A DNA stretch of 43,505 bases from Clostridiaceae bacterium (GCA_009911065.1 QXWR01000043.1:1-43505), one strand, 5' to 3'; counted from the stretch's first letter, positions 28,371 through 37,187 are shown. The notes: generated by a model not told the origin, from the letters alone. Numbers and translations are program-made.

Positions 28371-30044
28371 ATGAACGGTAAAACGTGTGCGACTTCTGAC
28401 GTTGCAAAGGCTTGGAACAGGATTGACTGGAACAAAGCCGAAGCATACGTTAAAAAACTGCAAATGCGTATCGTAAAGGCTCATCAGCAGGGCAGGACAG
28501 GCAAGGTAAAATCCTTGCAGTGGCTGCTCACACATTCTTTTTACGGACGTGCTTTAGCCGTAAAGAGGGTGACAAGTAATAGAGGCAAGAAAACAGCAGG
28601 AGTAGATAAAATATTATGGTCTACCCCAAAATTGAAATACGAAGCGATTCTCAGCTTGAAGCGCAGGGGATATAAGCCCCTGCCACTAAAGAGGGTGTAT
28701 ATACCGAAGAAAAACGGAAAAATGCGCCCATTAAGTATTCCATGCATGAAGGACAGGGCAATGCAGACATTATACAAATTTGCATTGGAGCCGATTGCAG
28801 AAATCACCGCCGACCCGAATTCTTACGGATTCCGGGCAAAACGGTGTGTGCAGGACGCCATTGAACAATGTTTCACCTGTTTGAATAAAAGGAAATCCCC
28901 GAAGTGGGTGTTAGAAGGAGATATTAAAGGCTGTTTCGATAATATCAGCCATGAATGGATTCTGGATAACATCCCAATGGACAAGGATATCCTGCGTAAA
29001 TGGCTAAAAAGCGGTTACATTGAAACCGGGCGGTTATTCCCGACAGACTTAGGAAGCCCGCAAGGTTCATCTATCTCACCAACTATCTGTAACATGGTTT
29101 TAGATGGCCTCGAAGTAAAACTGAAAGAGAAATACTACAAGAGAACCATCGGGGGGAAGCCATATTCACCAAAAGTAAATTTTATTCGCTATGCCGATGA
29201 TTTTATTGTTACAGGCGAAAGCAAGGAATTGTTGGAGAATGGTGTGCTTCCAATCATCCGGGATTTTCTATCAGAGAGAGGATTAGAATTGTCAGAAGAA
29301 AAGACAGTCATTACCCATATCGAAGATGGATTTGATTTTCTCGGAAGCAACATAAGGTGGTACAAAGACAAACTTCTTACAAAACCGTCTAAAAAGAATT
29401 ATAAAGCCATAGTAAGCAAGATAAGGGAGATAATCAAGAAAAATCCGTCTATGAAGCAGGAGGATTTGATACGCAAGCTGAACCCGGTCATCCGTGGCTG
29501 GGTGAACTTCCAGAAATATAATGTTTCCTCACAGGCATTTGAACGGTTTGATTTTGATGTCTGGAGATGCCTGTGGCAATGGTGTAAGCGCAGGCATCCG
29601 AAAAAGAGCCATAAATGGATTGCAAAGAAATATTTCAGACAGGTTGGCAAGAGAAGTTGGACATTCAGCGTTAAAACGTCAGATTCGTTCGAACTGCATT
29701 TGATTTATGCCACGGACACCAATATCATACGGTGGCTGAAAACAAAATCGGAAGCGACACCATTTGATGAAAAGTTTACAGAATATTTCGAGGATAGGGA
29801 TACAGAGAGGATGTTTCGGGAAATCAACGGGAGAAAGAAGCTGAATGCTCTTTATAAAGCGCAGAAGGGAATCTGCCCTCACTGTGGAGAAGCAATCACG
29901 GTAGAGGGGGGGGGCTTCAGAATCCATTCAGAGATAGGGGCGGACTTCAAAGAAAAGAAAATGCTGTTACATGCCGAATGCCATAGGGCATTACATTACT
30001 TGAAAAACACTGATGAGCCGGCTCTGGTGACACAGGGCTTATAA
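28371..30044 (+). CDS. ltrA: Group II intron-encoded reverse transcriptase / maturase with HNH endonuclease domain
   Basis: The 557-residue protein has an RT domain with KKNGKMRPLSIPCMKDRAMQ (RT2-3 region), GDIKGCFDNISH, GSPQGSSISP and the catalytic RYADDFIV, then a maturase (X) domain with LNPVIRGWVNFQKY, and a C-terminal HNH-type domain with CPHCGE ... HSE ... LLHAECHRALH. It splices its host intron and enables mobility. ATG 28371 follows GAAAGGAG; the frame is open upstream to 28143 but that part is intron RNA structure. A run of nine G residues at 29907-29915 lies within the HNH coding part without breaking the frame. Confidence 0.93.
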   Translation: MNGKTCATSDVAKAWNRIDWNKAEAYVKKLQMRIVKAHQQGRTGKVKSLQWLLTHSFYGRALAVKRVTSNRGKKTAGVDKILWSTPKLKYEAILSLKRRGYKPLPLKRVYIPKKNGKMRPLSIPCMKDRAMQTLYKFALEPIAEITADPNSYGFRAKRCVQDAIEQCFTCLNKRKSPKWVLEGDIKGCFDNISHEWILDNIPMDKDILRKWLKSGYIETGRLFPTDLGSPQGSSISPTICNMVLDGLEVKLKEKYYKRTIGGKPYSPKVNFIRYADDFIVTGESKELLENGVLPIIRDFLSERGLELSEEKTVITHIEDGFDFLGSNIRWYKDKLLTKPSKKNYKAIVSKIREIIKKNPSMKQEDLIRKLNPVIRGWVNFQKYNVSSQAFERFDFDVWRCLWQWCKRRHPKKSHKWIAKKYFRQVGKRSWTFSVKTSDSFELHLIYATDTNIIRWLKTKSEATPFDEKFTEYFEDRDTERMFREINGRKKLNALYKAQKGICPHCGEAITVEGGGFRIHSEIGADFKEKKMLLHAECHRALHYLKNTDEPALVTQGL

Positions 30045-30050
30045 GTGCTT

Positions 30051-30084
30051 GAGCCGTGTGAGGGGAAACCTTCATGCACGGTTC
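30051..30084 (+). ncRNA. Group II intron domain V
   Basis: The 34-base element starting GAGCCGTGTG and ending GCACGGTTC folds as the catalytic hairpin with the AGC triad at 30052-30054 and a GAAA tetraloop. Its position 7 bases after the reverse transcriptase stop and about 40 bases before the 3' splice site is standard. Confidence 0.88.
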
Positions 30085-30125
30085 TTAGGGGGGAAGGCGG
30101 TAGTAATACCGCTGACCTACCCGAC

Positions 30126-31112
30126 CAGATTTTGGAGAACAAGCAGAAGTTCATCAGCCAGATCATGACCAGTAAATCCCCGGTACGGGCCTGTGAGAAC
30201 GTGGACGATACGGCGTTAAGTTATGCAGAGATCAAAGCCCTGGCTACGGGCAATCCCTACATCAAGGAGAAGATGGATCTCGACATCCAGGTGAGCAAGC
30301 TGAAACTTTTGAAGGCAAACCATACCAGCCAGAAGTACCGCCTGGAAACGGAGATCGCAAGGAATTACCCGGTAAAGATTACGGCGCTAAAGGAACGGAT
30401 TGCAGGCTTAAAAGCGGATGCGGGGGCAGTAAAGCCGCTGTTAGAGAAAGATAAGGAAAAAGATGATTTTTCTATGGTCATCGGCGGGAAAGCGTACACA
30501 GACCGTAAGGAAGCAGGTACAGCGCTTATTGCCGCCTGCGCCGGGCTGAAAGCAGTGAAAACAGCCGGTCAGATTGGGGAGTTCCACGGTTTTAACCTGT
30601 CCGCTAATTTTGACAGCTTTAACCAGACCTACCAGCTTACTATCAAGCGGCAGTGCAGCTACCAGATTGAGGTGGGCAAAGATCCGTTAGGGAACCTGCA
30701 GCGTATCAGCAATGCGCTTTCCGGGATCGAGAAGAAACTGGCGGAATCGGAAGTGAAATTAGAAACCGTGCAACAGCAGCTTGCCACGGCAAAAGAGGAA
30801 GTGGAGAAGCCTTTTGCAAAAGAGGAAGAACTGGCAGAAAAGATGGAACGGCTGTCAGAATTAAACGCTTTGCTCAACATGGACGATAAAGGGCCGTCGG
30901 AGGCGCTGGGCATGGACGAAAATGTTCAGGAGGTGGCAGACAGTCCGAGAAAAGCGGTCAGCTATGCGGGCCGGGTGTCAGATGCTTCCCGGATTGCGGA
31001 TGAAGTAAGAAAGCCTTCCGTGCTTGGGAAACTGAAAGCGGCAAAGGAAAGGATTGCCGGGAGCCACAGGGACAGCCAGAAGCTGGCAAAGAAAAAAGAA
31101 CAGGAATTATAA
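30126..31112 (+). CDS. Giant helicase / methylase, exon 2 (C-terminal part)
   Basis: The 329-codon segment continues the helicase gene after the intron, starting QILENKQKFISQIMTSK and followed by RACENVDDTALSYAEIKALATGNPYIKEKMDLD, typical of the C-terminus of this ICE helicase family. Residues about 60-260 of the segment are long coiled coils (KLKLLKANHTSQKYRLETEIA and LEKKLAESEVKLETVQQQL-like). The end carries a basic tail, KPSVLGKLKAAKERIAG...KKKEQEL, that resembles the C-termini of two other proteins of this ICE. It has no start of its own and depends on intron splicing. Confidence 0.88.
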   Translation, partial: QILENKQKFISQIMTSKSPVRACENVDDTALSYAEIKALATGNPYIKEKMDLDIQVSKLKLLKANHTSQKYRLETEIARNYPVKITALKERIAGLKADAGAVKPLLEKDKEKDDFSMVIGGKAYTDRKEAGTALIAACAGLKAVKTAGQIGEFHGFNLSANFDSFNQTYQLTIKRQCSYQIEVGKDPLGNLQRISNALSGIEKKLAESEVKLETVQQQLATAKEEVEKPFAKEEELAEKMERLSELNALLNMDDKGPSEALGMDENVQEVADSPRKAVSYAGRVSDASRIADEVRKPSVLGKLKAAKERIAGSHRDSQKLAKKKEQEL

Positions 31113-31163
31113 GCGTGTGGGCCGTGCCGTCAATCAGTGATGGGATGGCATTATTTATTTATG

Positions 31164-31205
31164 CGGACAGCCTGGGAGAACTGGATAAGATTCTCCGGCT
31201 GTCCG
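31164..31205 (+). terminator. Strong hairpin after the giant helicase gene
   Basis: Arms CGGACAGCC (31164-31172) plus GGAGAA (31175-31180) pair with TTCTCC (31191-31196) plus GGCTGTCCG (31197-31205), with a two-base bulge and a 10-base loop. TATTT follows, so a modest intrinsic terminator or transcript-stabilising structure. The rest of the 244-base gap to the next gene shows nothing else I can assign. Confidence 0.55.
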
Positions 31206-31356
31206 TATTTGACAGTGGAAGAATATTTATATAGGAAGATTCTACAACAGGGCAGATTCAGCTTATGAAATATGAAACAGACAGGGGGTGCTAGGAATCC
31301 TTGCGGATATGGGTTCAGGGCATATCCCGGCAGAGAATGGAGGGAATAGATAATAT

Positions 31357-33063
31357 ATGGCCGGAAAACGGGAAGAACAGTTGAAGGAGATCACGGAGCG
31401 GCTGGAGCAGGGCGTTAAGGACTTATTTACTTCGGAAAAATATACGGAGTACCTGAAAACCATGTCGCAGTTTCATAATTACAGTTTTAACAATACGCTT
31501 TTGATAGCGATGCAGAAGCCGGAGTCAACTTTAGTTGCAGGCCTGGCTACCTGGAACAGGAAATTCAACCGGCGGGTAAAGCGTGGGGAGAAAGGGATCA
31601 AAATCATTGCCCCTGCGCCGGTCAGGGAAAAGGAAGAAATAGAGAAATTTGATCCGGAGACGAATGAGCCGGTGCTGCGCCCGGACGGACAGCCGGAGAC
31701 AGAGGAAGTTGAGCATATCATCCCACGGTTCCGTGTAGCAACCGTATTTGACATTTCGCAGACGCAGGGCGATCCGTTTCCGGAGCTGGATGCGCCGGAG
31801 CTGATGGGGAGCGTTGAAAATTTTGATGTTTTCATGGAAGCGATCGGGATGGCGTCCCCTGTCCCTATGCGTTATGCGGAGATTGAGGGGGATTCCAAAG
31901 GATATTACAGCAATGTCAACAAGGAGATCGTGATCCGGGAGGGCATGAGCGAAAAACAGACCATGAAAACTGCCGTCCATGAAGTAACCCACGCCATGTG
32001 CCATGACCGGGATATGATGGAGGAACGTGGGGAAAAGAAAAACAAAATGACGATAGAAACGGAGGCCGAGAGCGTGGCTTTTACGGTATGCAGTTTCTTC
32101 AATTTGGATACGTCAGACTATTCCTTTCCATATCTGGCGGGATGGGCCAGCAGCATGGAGATGAAGGAGCTGCGGTCTTCTATGGATTTTATCCGGAAAA
32201 CAGCAGGCTCGTTTATTGACGGCATGGTGGAGAACATCCAGAAGCTTCAGAAAGAAAAAGAGGCGGAGCGGGAGTTGGGGGAAGATGACCTGGTATTCCA
32301 GGTTGCCCTTCCCGGCGGAGACGCAAAGCGGTTTTACCTTGTGGACAATGTAGGCAGGGTGGATTTTCTAAGGCTGTTACAGACATTTGCAGAGCAAAAG
32401 GGAGACGACGGAAGCCCAGAGCAGTTTTTGAAAGAGCATGGCGTGCATCTGGATTTATGGAAGGATTCTGAAAATCCGGAAAGGAATGAAAATATGCCGG
32501 ATTTCTATGATGTCCTGTATATAGATGCAGGGCATATCATAGATGCGTCAAAATCTCCCACACTGATACAAGTGGAGCTTATCATCAGCCGTGCGGAGTA
32601 TGGGCGTGCGGCATTGGGAAGGGAGGAACATAACCTGGCTGTCCGCTATGCCTATAAACTGGATGATCTGAGGGAAACAAAGAGACTGGTTGGGGAAATG
32701 GTAGAAGCGGCGGAAAATCCGGGAAGCCGGGACATCGGGCGGATTATGGAGGAGGCACAGGCGGAGATTGACTTCCTGCCGGATAACCAGATCGGCCTTT
32801 TGCAGATGCATGACTTTGGCTGCCGGAATGATTCGGTGCTGCCGCTTACGGTGGGACGGGCGGCTGCGCTGCACCATGCCGGGCTTCCTATATATAGTCT
32901 GCACAAAGACGGGAGTTCCACATTGATGAATACGGAACAGGACATTTTAGGGACAGGCGGGATATTTGGCGTTGACGCCAGGGCATGGGAAAGCTACCTG
33001 GTGATGGAATCTGTGCATAAGGAGAAGGAAGAAAGGGAAATGGACGGGAATATCAGGAAGTAG
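31357..33063 (+). CDS. ArdC-like antirestriction / ImmA-IrrE-type metallopeptidase protein
   Basis: The 568-residue protein begins with an ArdC-type ssDNA-binding N-terminal domain (YLKTMSQFHNYSFNNTLLIAMQKP ... WNRKFNRRVKRGEKGIKIIAP, residues about 28-90), then a zinc metallopeptidase domain with HEVTH (His208, Glu209, His212) and a downstream acidic ETEAESVAF, and a C-terminal region ending in a GRAAALHHAGLPIYSLHKDGSSTLM module typical of large polyvalent proteins. ArdC-like proteins protect incoming single-stranded DNA from restriction. The start has an AATGGAGGGAATAG site. Its 3' end may originally have been fused to the following gene: adding one G in the GGG at 33046-33048 would join them in frame. 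Confidence 0.87.
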   Translation: MAGKREEQLKEITERLEQGVKDLFTSEKYTEYLKTMSQFHNYSFNNTLLIAMQKPESTLVAGLATWNRKFNRRVKRGEKGIKIIAPAPVREKEEIEKFDPETNEPVLRPDGQPETEEVEHIIPRFRVATVFDISQTQGDPFPELDAPELMGSVENFDVFMEAIGMASPVPMRYAEIEGDSKGYYSNVNKEIVIREGMSEKQTMKTAVHEVTHAMCHDRDMMEERGEKKNKMTIETEAESVAFTVCSFFNLDTSDYSFPYLAGWASSMEMKELRSSMDFIRKTAGSFIDGMVENIQKLQKEKEAERELGEDDLVFQVALPGGDAKRFYLVDNVGRVDFLRLLQTFAEQKGDDGSPEQFLKEHGVHLDLWKDSENPERNENMPDFYDVLYIDAGHIIDASKSPTLIQVELIISRAEYGRAALGREEHNLAVRYAYKLDDLRETKRLVGEMVEAAENPGSRDIGRIMEEAQAEIDFLPDNQIGLLQMHDFGCRNDSVLPLTVGRAAALHHAGLPIYSLHKDGSSTLMNTEQDILGTGGIFGVDARAWESYLVMESVHKEKEEREMDGNIRK

Positions 33064-33083
33064 AAGTATTTGAAGTACCGGCT

Positions 33084-36062
33084 TTGTTTTCTAACGGACG
33101 GATAGCAGAGGGGGACGTGCCGGAGGGATTTTACCGCTATGACTTGCGGGGTTCTGGCGATGATCCCGGAGATCCGGCCGTGCTGGAGAATCACGTAGTC
33201 GTAAACCATGCAGGAACCGTCCTTGCCATACAGCCGATCCCAATCCCGGAAAGGGGATTTTTAAATTTGGGAGAGGGGCTGAATTTTGTGGGAGGGATGT
33301 TTACGCCGGGGCAATTCCGGCAATCCCTCACGGACTTAGATTTTTCTGTATTGGAAGGACAAATGCACGATGCGGTGATCCGTTCCAATGAAGAACTGCT
33401 TTATACAGATACAAACGACTGGTATGGCATTTTTCAGGTTGATGAAAAGGGGAAAGGCAGGGAATACCTGTTTTTCAATATGGATTTTATAAAGAAAAGC
33501 GGGATGGAAGTGGAGGGAGGCGATTATGCGCTGGTCTATGGCGGCAGGCTGGGGCAACAGGACGGCCTGGACACTATTTATGAGAGATTCAATCTCAATC
33601 ATCCCAAAGGATATACCGGGCATTCCCTTTCGGTGAGTGATATTGTGGTTATAAACCGTGGAGGGTATGTGTCGGCGCATTTTGTAGACAGCTTTGGATT
33701 TACGGAACTGCCGGATTTTGTAAGCCAGAGGGAACAGATGATAAGGAAAGAGGCAGCGCAGTATTTTGAGGAAGAAGCGTACCCGCCGCTTTATATGCAT
33801 ACCCTCCCCTACGCAATGGAGCATGGAAGGGCGGACGATTACCTGGAGTCGAGAAAGCGGAACCTGGACTGTAAAAAAGCCATCGAGGATGCGATCCGGA
33901 AGAATTTTGACGGGATGCATTTGTCCCATGACGCCGCCAGGGAAGTCCTTAAAGAATATGGTGCGGAACGGGTGGTATTCATCCTTGCCAATACCGTGCA
34001 GCATTTGGAGTATGACGGGAGATTTTCTGTGGGGAATAGAGCATGGGCAAGGGAAGGAATCCGGGAACAGGAGTTAGGGAAGGAAGAAAATGTACAGATC
34101 AATGAAGATACAAAAGGATTTATTGCGAACGGACATTTCGGCACATGGCATACGATAGAAGCAAAGGAGATCAGCGGCGAGCTGTTTTACCGGATGGAGC
34201 ATGAAGAATATGGGGATTCGGTAGCTTCGATTGTTGTCAACCGGCAAGGGGAACTGGTGGCGGAAGATTTGGAGCATGGATTCGACCAGGGGGCAATGGA
34301 AGCCATCAGCGAATATTTTTCGGAAAAAGGGATAGAGATGGAGGTGGGACTGCCGTTCCTTGCACAATACTATGTCATACAGAATGCCGATGGCAGAGAA
34401 GTGGAAAGGGCGTATCAGTATTTTGAAGATATGGATGCGGCGGTCACTGCCTACCATCGTATCCCGAACCATATGGATAAAAGTCTTGGCATGGAGAGCA
34501 GCGAACAGCCGCCTTCCAGGATGTCCCTGATCCAGTGCAGGAATGGGATAGAAACCCTTACGGATATAGAAAAATATTCCCTGAGTGGGAAATGGGTGCG
34601 TGAGGAAACGATGGAAGCATCGCAGAAAGCGAAGGAGTATCTTGAAAACCATGATGTTGAGAACGCATATCAGACCGGGAAAGGGTATTTTTCTATCCAG
34701 ACTGTTTCTGACGGCTACGATTATACAATTTATGGTAAGGATTTCCGGGAGATTGACGGAGGCGTGTATGATAATCCGGACATATCCATCGGCGAAGCGA
34801 TGGAAGCGATCCTTTCTGATGAAGGCATTCAGGCGGCAGCATGTAAGGTTATGGATTATGAGGAATTGCAGGAGAAAACAGAAGCGGCGGCACAGGAAGA
34901 ATTGCCGGAGCAAACAGAGGCGGCAGCGCAGGAAGAATTGCAGAAGGCACAGGCAGAAGAAAAAGAGAAGCTGCCGCTGATTTCCGATATGACAGCGCCG
35001 GAGTCTGCCCTGAACGGCCAGAGCCGTGCAGGGATAGAGGAAACCGTACTCTGCTATGCCCAGGCGCAGATAGAGGAAATGGGGCTGTCGGAGGAAGTAA
35101 AGCTGCTTGGCGCAAGGGTATATGGGAGCCGTTCCAGGGAAGGATTGTATCATGAAGGATCGGATATAGATGTTGTGGTGTCTTACAGCGGAGGTTTGAA
35201 AGAAGATGTGTTTTTCAATGCACTTCATGAAAATGGTTTGAAGATAGCCGGAATCCCGGTTGATGTCAATCCAATCTCTACGGAAAAGACCGGGACTTTG
35301 GAGGAATATTTGGAGGGTGCAAAAGAATATCTGGATGAAAAACAGCGCCGTATGGAGATCCCTGAAAACAACGGGCAGGCAGAACAGGAAGCAGCGATTA
35401 CGTTTTATGTTGCGGAATGTACGGAGTTCCCTGTGCTGGGGGAATACCATGAGAGGCTGGAAACATTACAGGAAGCTATGGAGCTGTATGAGAAAATCCC
35501 GGCAGAGAGGATGAACGGCATCAAGGGGATCGGCTTCCGCTTGGAGGATGGCAGCATCTATGACGGGAATTTTGACTTAATGGTAATGGGGGAGATGCAG
35601 ACGGAGTTTATCAATGAAATCCCCCAATACAGGGACAGTCCTTTGGTACAGAAAGCGATTGCGGACATGGAGGCGATCCTCCCTAAGCAGAAAGAAAGGG
35701 ATATGGCAGAGCCGGAGATATTGGATTCGGCGGGAAAAGCAGAAGAACCACAACAGCCAATGCAGGAAAAAAAGAAAGAAAAAGCTGTCCAGACAGAAGA
35801 AAGCAGGAAACCAGTTACAGTGGCAGAGGAATCCGTCAGAGATACGGCAGCATTGGAAAAGCCGTCTGCAGAACCGGGAAAAATGGCTGAAAATGCCCCC
35901 AAAACCGACAGGGACATATCCGGCGGCAGCAAGAAGCAGTCCGTCTTAAATGCCCTACGGGAACGGCAGGCAAGGCTGAGAGCACAGGAGAAGGAAAAGG
36001 CAGGACAGGAAAAACAAGGTCAGAAGGCACAGGCAGAGAAGAAAGGAGAACCGGAATTATGA
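33084..36062 (+). CDS. Multi-domain ICE protein with YodL/DUF4316-like modules and a nucleotidyltransferase domain
   Basis: The 992-codon frame opens at TTG 33084 with no ribosome site; the frame extends to 33021 without any ATG, GTG or TTG, suggesting loss of a start or of a fusion to the previous gene. Domains: LFSNGRIAEGDVPEGFYRYDLRGS ... VVVNHAGT (residues 1-90); a YodL-like module with FNLNHPKGYTGHSLSVSDIVVIN (about 165-215); a module with FYRMEHEEYGDS ... EHGFDQGAMEAISEYF (about 360-420); and a pol-beta nucleotidyltransferase signature GSRSREGLYHEGSDIDVVV (Gly681, Ser682, Asp694, Asp696). The tail is Lys/Gln-rich and ends KKQSVLNALRERQARLRA...EPEL. Function unknown. Confidence 0.8.
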   Translation: MFSNGRIAEGDVPEGFYRYDLRGSGDDPGDPAVLENHVVVNHAGTVLAIQPIPIPERGFLNLGEGLNFVGGMFTPGQFRQSLTDLDFSVLEGQMHDAVIRSNEELLYTDTNDWYGIFQVDEKGKGREYLFFNMDFIKKSGMEVEGGDYALVYGGRLGQQDGLDTIYERFNLNHPKGYTGHSLSVSDIVVINRGGYVSAHFVDSFGFTELPDFVSQREQMIRKEAAQYFEEEAYPPLYMHTLPYAMEHGRADDYLESRKRNLDCKKAIEDAIRKNFDGMHLSHDAAREVLKEYGAERVVFILANTVQHLEYDGRFSVGNRAWAREGIREQELGKEENVQINEDTKGFIANGHFGTWHTIEAKEISGELFYRMEHEEYGDSVASIVVNRQGELVAEDLEHGFDQGAMEAISEYFSEKGIEMEVGLPFLAQYYVIQNADGREVERAYQYFEDMDAAVTAYHRIPNHMDKSLGMESSEQPPSRMSLIQCRNGIETLTDIEKYSLSGKWVREETMEASQKAKEYLENHDVENAYQTGKGYFSIQTVSDGYDYTIYGKDFREIDGGVYDNPDISIGEAMEAILSDEGIQAAACKVMDYEELQEKTEAAAQEELPEQTEAAAQEELQKAQAEEKEKLPLISDMTAPESALNGQSRAGIEETVLCYAQAQIEEMGLSEEVKLLGARVYGSRSREGLYHEGSDIDVVVSYSGGLKEDVFFNALHENGLKIAGIPVDVNPISTEKTGTLEEYLEGAKEYLDEKQRRMEIPENNGQAEQEAAITFYVAECTEFPVLGEYHERLETLQEAMELYEKIPAERMNGIKGIGFRLEDGSIYDGNFDLMVMGEMQTEFINEIPQYRDSPLVQKAIADMEAILPKQKERDMAEPEILDSAGKAEEPQQPMQEKKKEKAVQTEESRKPVTVAEESVRDTAALEKPSAEPGKMAENAPKTDRDISGGSKKQSVLNALRERQARLRAQEKEKAGQEKQGQKAQAEKKGEPEL

Positions 36063-36298
36063 TGGTGGGATTTGAGGAAAATGAATATTTCCTGATTGCA
36101 ATGTTCCAAAGAGAAAGCAGACAGGCAACCATAGAGGAGATCCATCAAGTGATTCCCTACATAGGCAGGGATGAAGAAATGCTTATCCTGATTAACAGCA
36201 CACTGGAGAAGCTGTGGCTTCTTACGGATGAAGCGTTTTTTAATCTGGATCTGGAATCGTATAAAGAAGAACCTGTGGAGGATGAGGAATGGATGTGA
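36059..36298 (+). CDS. Transposon-transfer assisting family protein
   Basis: The 79-residue acidic protein (FEENEYFLIAMFQRESRQATIEEI ... EMLILINSTLEKLWLLTDEAFFNLDLE) matches the short transposon-transfer assisting protein family found in Tn1549-like ICEs. The name comes from the family; its mechanism is not known to me. Its ATG overlaps the stop of the 992-codon gene (ATGATG), and its own stop overlaps the next gene by 10 bases, so the three are a tightly coupled operon. Confidence 0.82.
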   Translation: MMVGFEENEYFLIAMFQRESRQATIEEIHQVIPYIGRDEEMLILINSTLEKLWLLTDEAFFNLDLESYKEEPVEDEEWM

Positions 36299-37185
36299 AC
36301 CAGTTTGCGGTCTACCAGCTTAAAAATATCCCGGAAAACAGGCAGATACGGTTTCGTCCCTATCGTGTGCTGCAGGAGGAAGGAATCCAGGTACAGTATT
36401 GTAATTATGAACAAACCTACATAGGGCGGATGCAGCCGGGAGAGGAAGAACCGGAACAGATCCGCAGGCGGTTTGAAAGGCAGATGCCACGGACATTTCA
36501 CGGGCACTCAATCAGTGTCAGCGACGTGCTTGTGCTGAATAAGGCAGGCGTTGTAACGTCCTATTATGTGGAAAAAGATGGGTTTACTGTCATAGCAGGG
36601 TTTATCCGGAAGGGTTCTTCTGGTACGCCTGTGTCTTTCGATACGGCGGGCTTCCATATCGAAGGGAAGAAGGGAAGATGGCACGCTTTTGACAGCATTA
36701 TCATAGATGGCAGGCAGTTCTTCCTGATGGAGCATGAAACATGCGGGAAGGAAGTGGCGTGGGTGGTATTGGATGAAGATGGGAAGCTGGTTGCGGACAA
36801 TGTGTATCACGGCTTTGACCAGTCAGTTCAGCAGCAGATCAAGGACTATCTTAATCCGCCGCAACTTCCGGAAAAGTCTCAAAAACAGGAGATTTCTGAC
36901 GGGCATATCCAGACGCAGTCCGGCAATACTATGGATAAGCCGCCTCTTGAAAACTGGCAGAAATATATGGAGAATGGTGAGTATCTCCGCAGTTCCGAGA
37001 TAGACGAAGAACAGAACTACAACATGATTGACGGCAGACGGAATAATATGTCCCCGAAAGGTAAGAATGGCAGGGCGTCCGTCCTTGCAAAGCTGCGGCG
37101 CAAACAGGCGGAGATTGCAAAGCGGAGCGGGAAGCCTGCGCCGCAGATGGAAGCGGCAGAGGATATGGAGCGCAGACGGAAGTAA
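36289..37185 (+). CDS. YodL/DUF4316-type ICE protein
   Basis: The 298-residue protein begins FAVYQLKNIPENRQIRFRPY ... VQYCNYEQTYIGRMQPGE, a YodL-like N-terminal domain with FHGHSISVSDVLVLN near residue 75, then a module FFLMEHETCGKEVAWVVLDEDGKLVADNVYHGFDQ (about 145-180) paralogous to one in the 992-codon protein. The C-terminus has GRASVLAKLRRKQAEIAKRSG, similar to the C-termini of the giant helicase and the 992-codon protein. GGAGG at 36277-36281 supports the start. It is the last gene before a terminator. Function unknown; families of this type are restricted to conjugative elements. Confidence 0.82.
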   Translation: MDVNQFAVYQLKNIPENRQIRFRPYRVLQEEGIQVQYCNYEQTYIGRMQPGEEEPEQIRRRFERQMPRTFHGHSISVSDVLVLNKAGVVTSYYVEKDGFTVIAGFIRKGSSGTPVSFDTAGFHIEGKKGRWHAFDSIIIDGRQFFLMEHETCGKEVAWVVLDEDGKLVADNVYHGFDQSVQQQIKDYLNPPQLPEKSQKQEISDGHIQTQSGNTMDKPPLENWQKYMENGEYLRSSEIDEEQNYNMIDGRRNNMSPKGKNGRASVLAKLRRKQAEIAKRSGKPAPQMEAAEDMERRRK

Positions 37186-37187
37186 GA

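Larger units (their letters stand above)
27768..30125 (+). mobile_element. Group II intron with reverse transcriptase, inserted in the helicase motif VI region
   Basis: The intron begins GTGCGAC (27768), matching the GUGYG 5' consensus, and ends CCGAC (30125), consistent with a 3' AY. Removing these 2358 bases joins ...DAYMW to QILENKQKFISQIM in frame, the expected helicase sequence. Domain V is recognisable at 30051-30084 and the intron-encoded protein at 28371-30044. A loop at 28076-28086 exposes CCACAT (28079-28084), which can pair with ATGTGG, the last six bases of exon 1, as an EBS1-IBS1 contact. About 600 bases of structured RNA (domains I-IV 5' part) precede the ORF. Confidence 0.93.

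Noticed and set aside
28371..30044. Retron or diversity-generating retroelement reverse transcriptase
   Set aside because: The protein has a maturase domain and HNH, and lies within an intron with clear GTGCG 5' end, domain V and in-frame exon junction; no template/variable repeats were seen.
34074..35450. 458-codon ORF on the minus strand
   Set aside because: It is the antisense shadow of the 992-codon protein gene; it has no ribosome site, no recognisable domain, and a composition expected from reverse-reading an acidic, Glu-rich gene.
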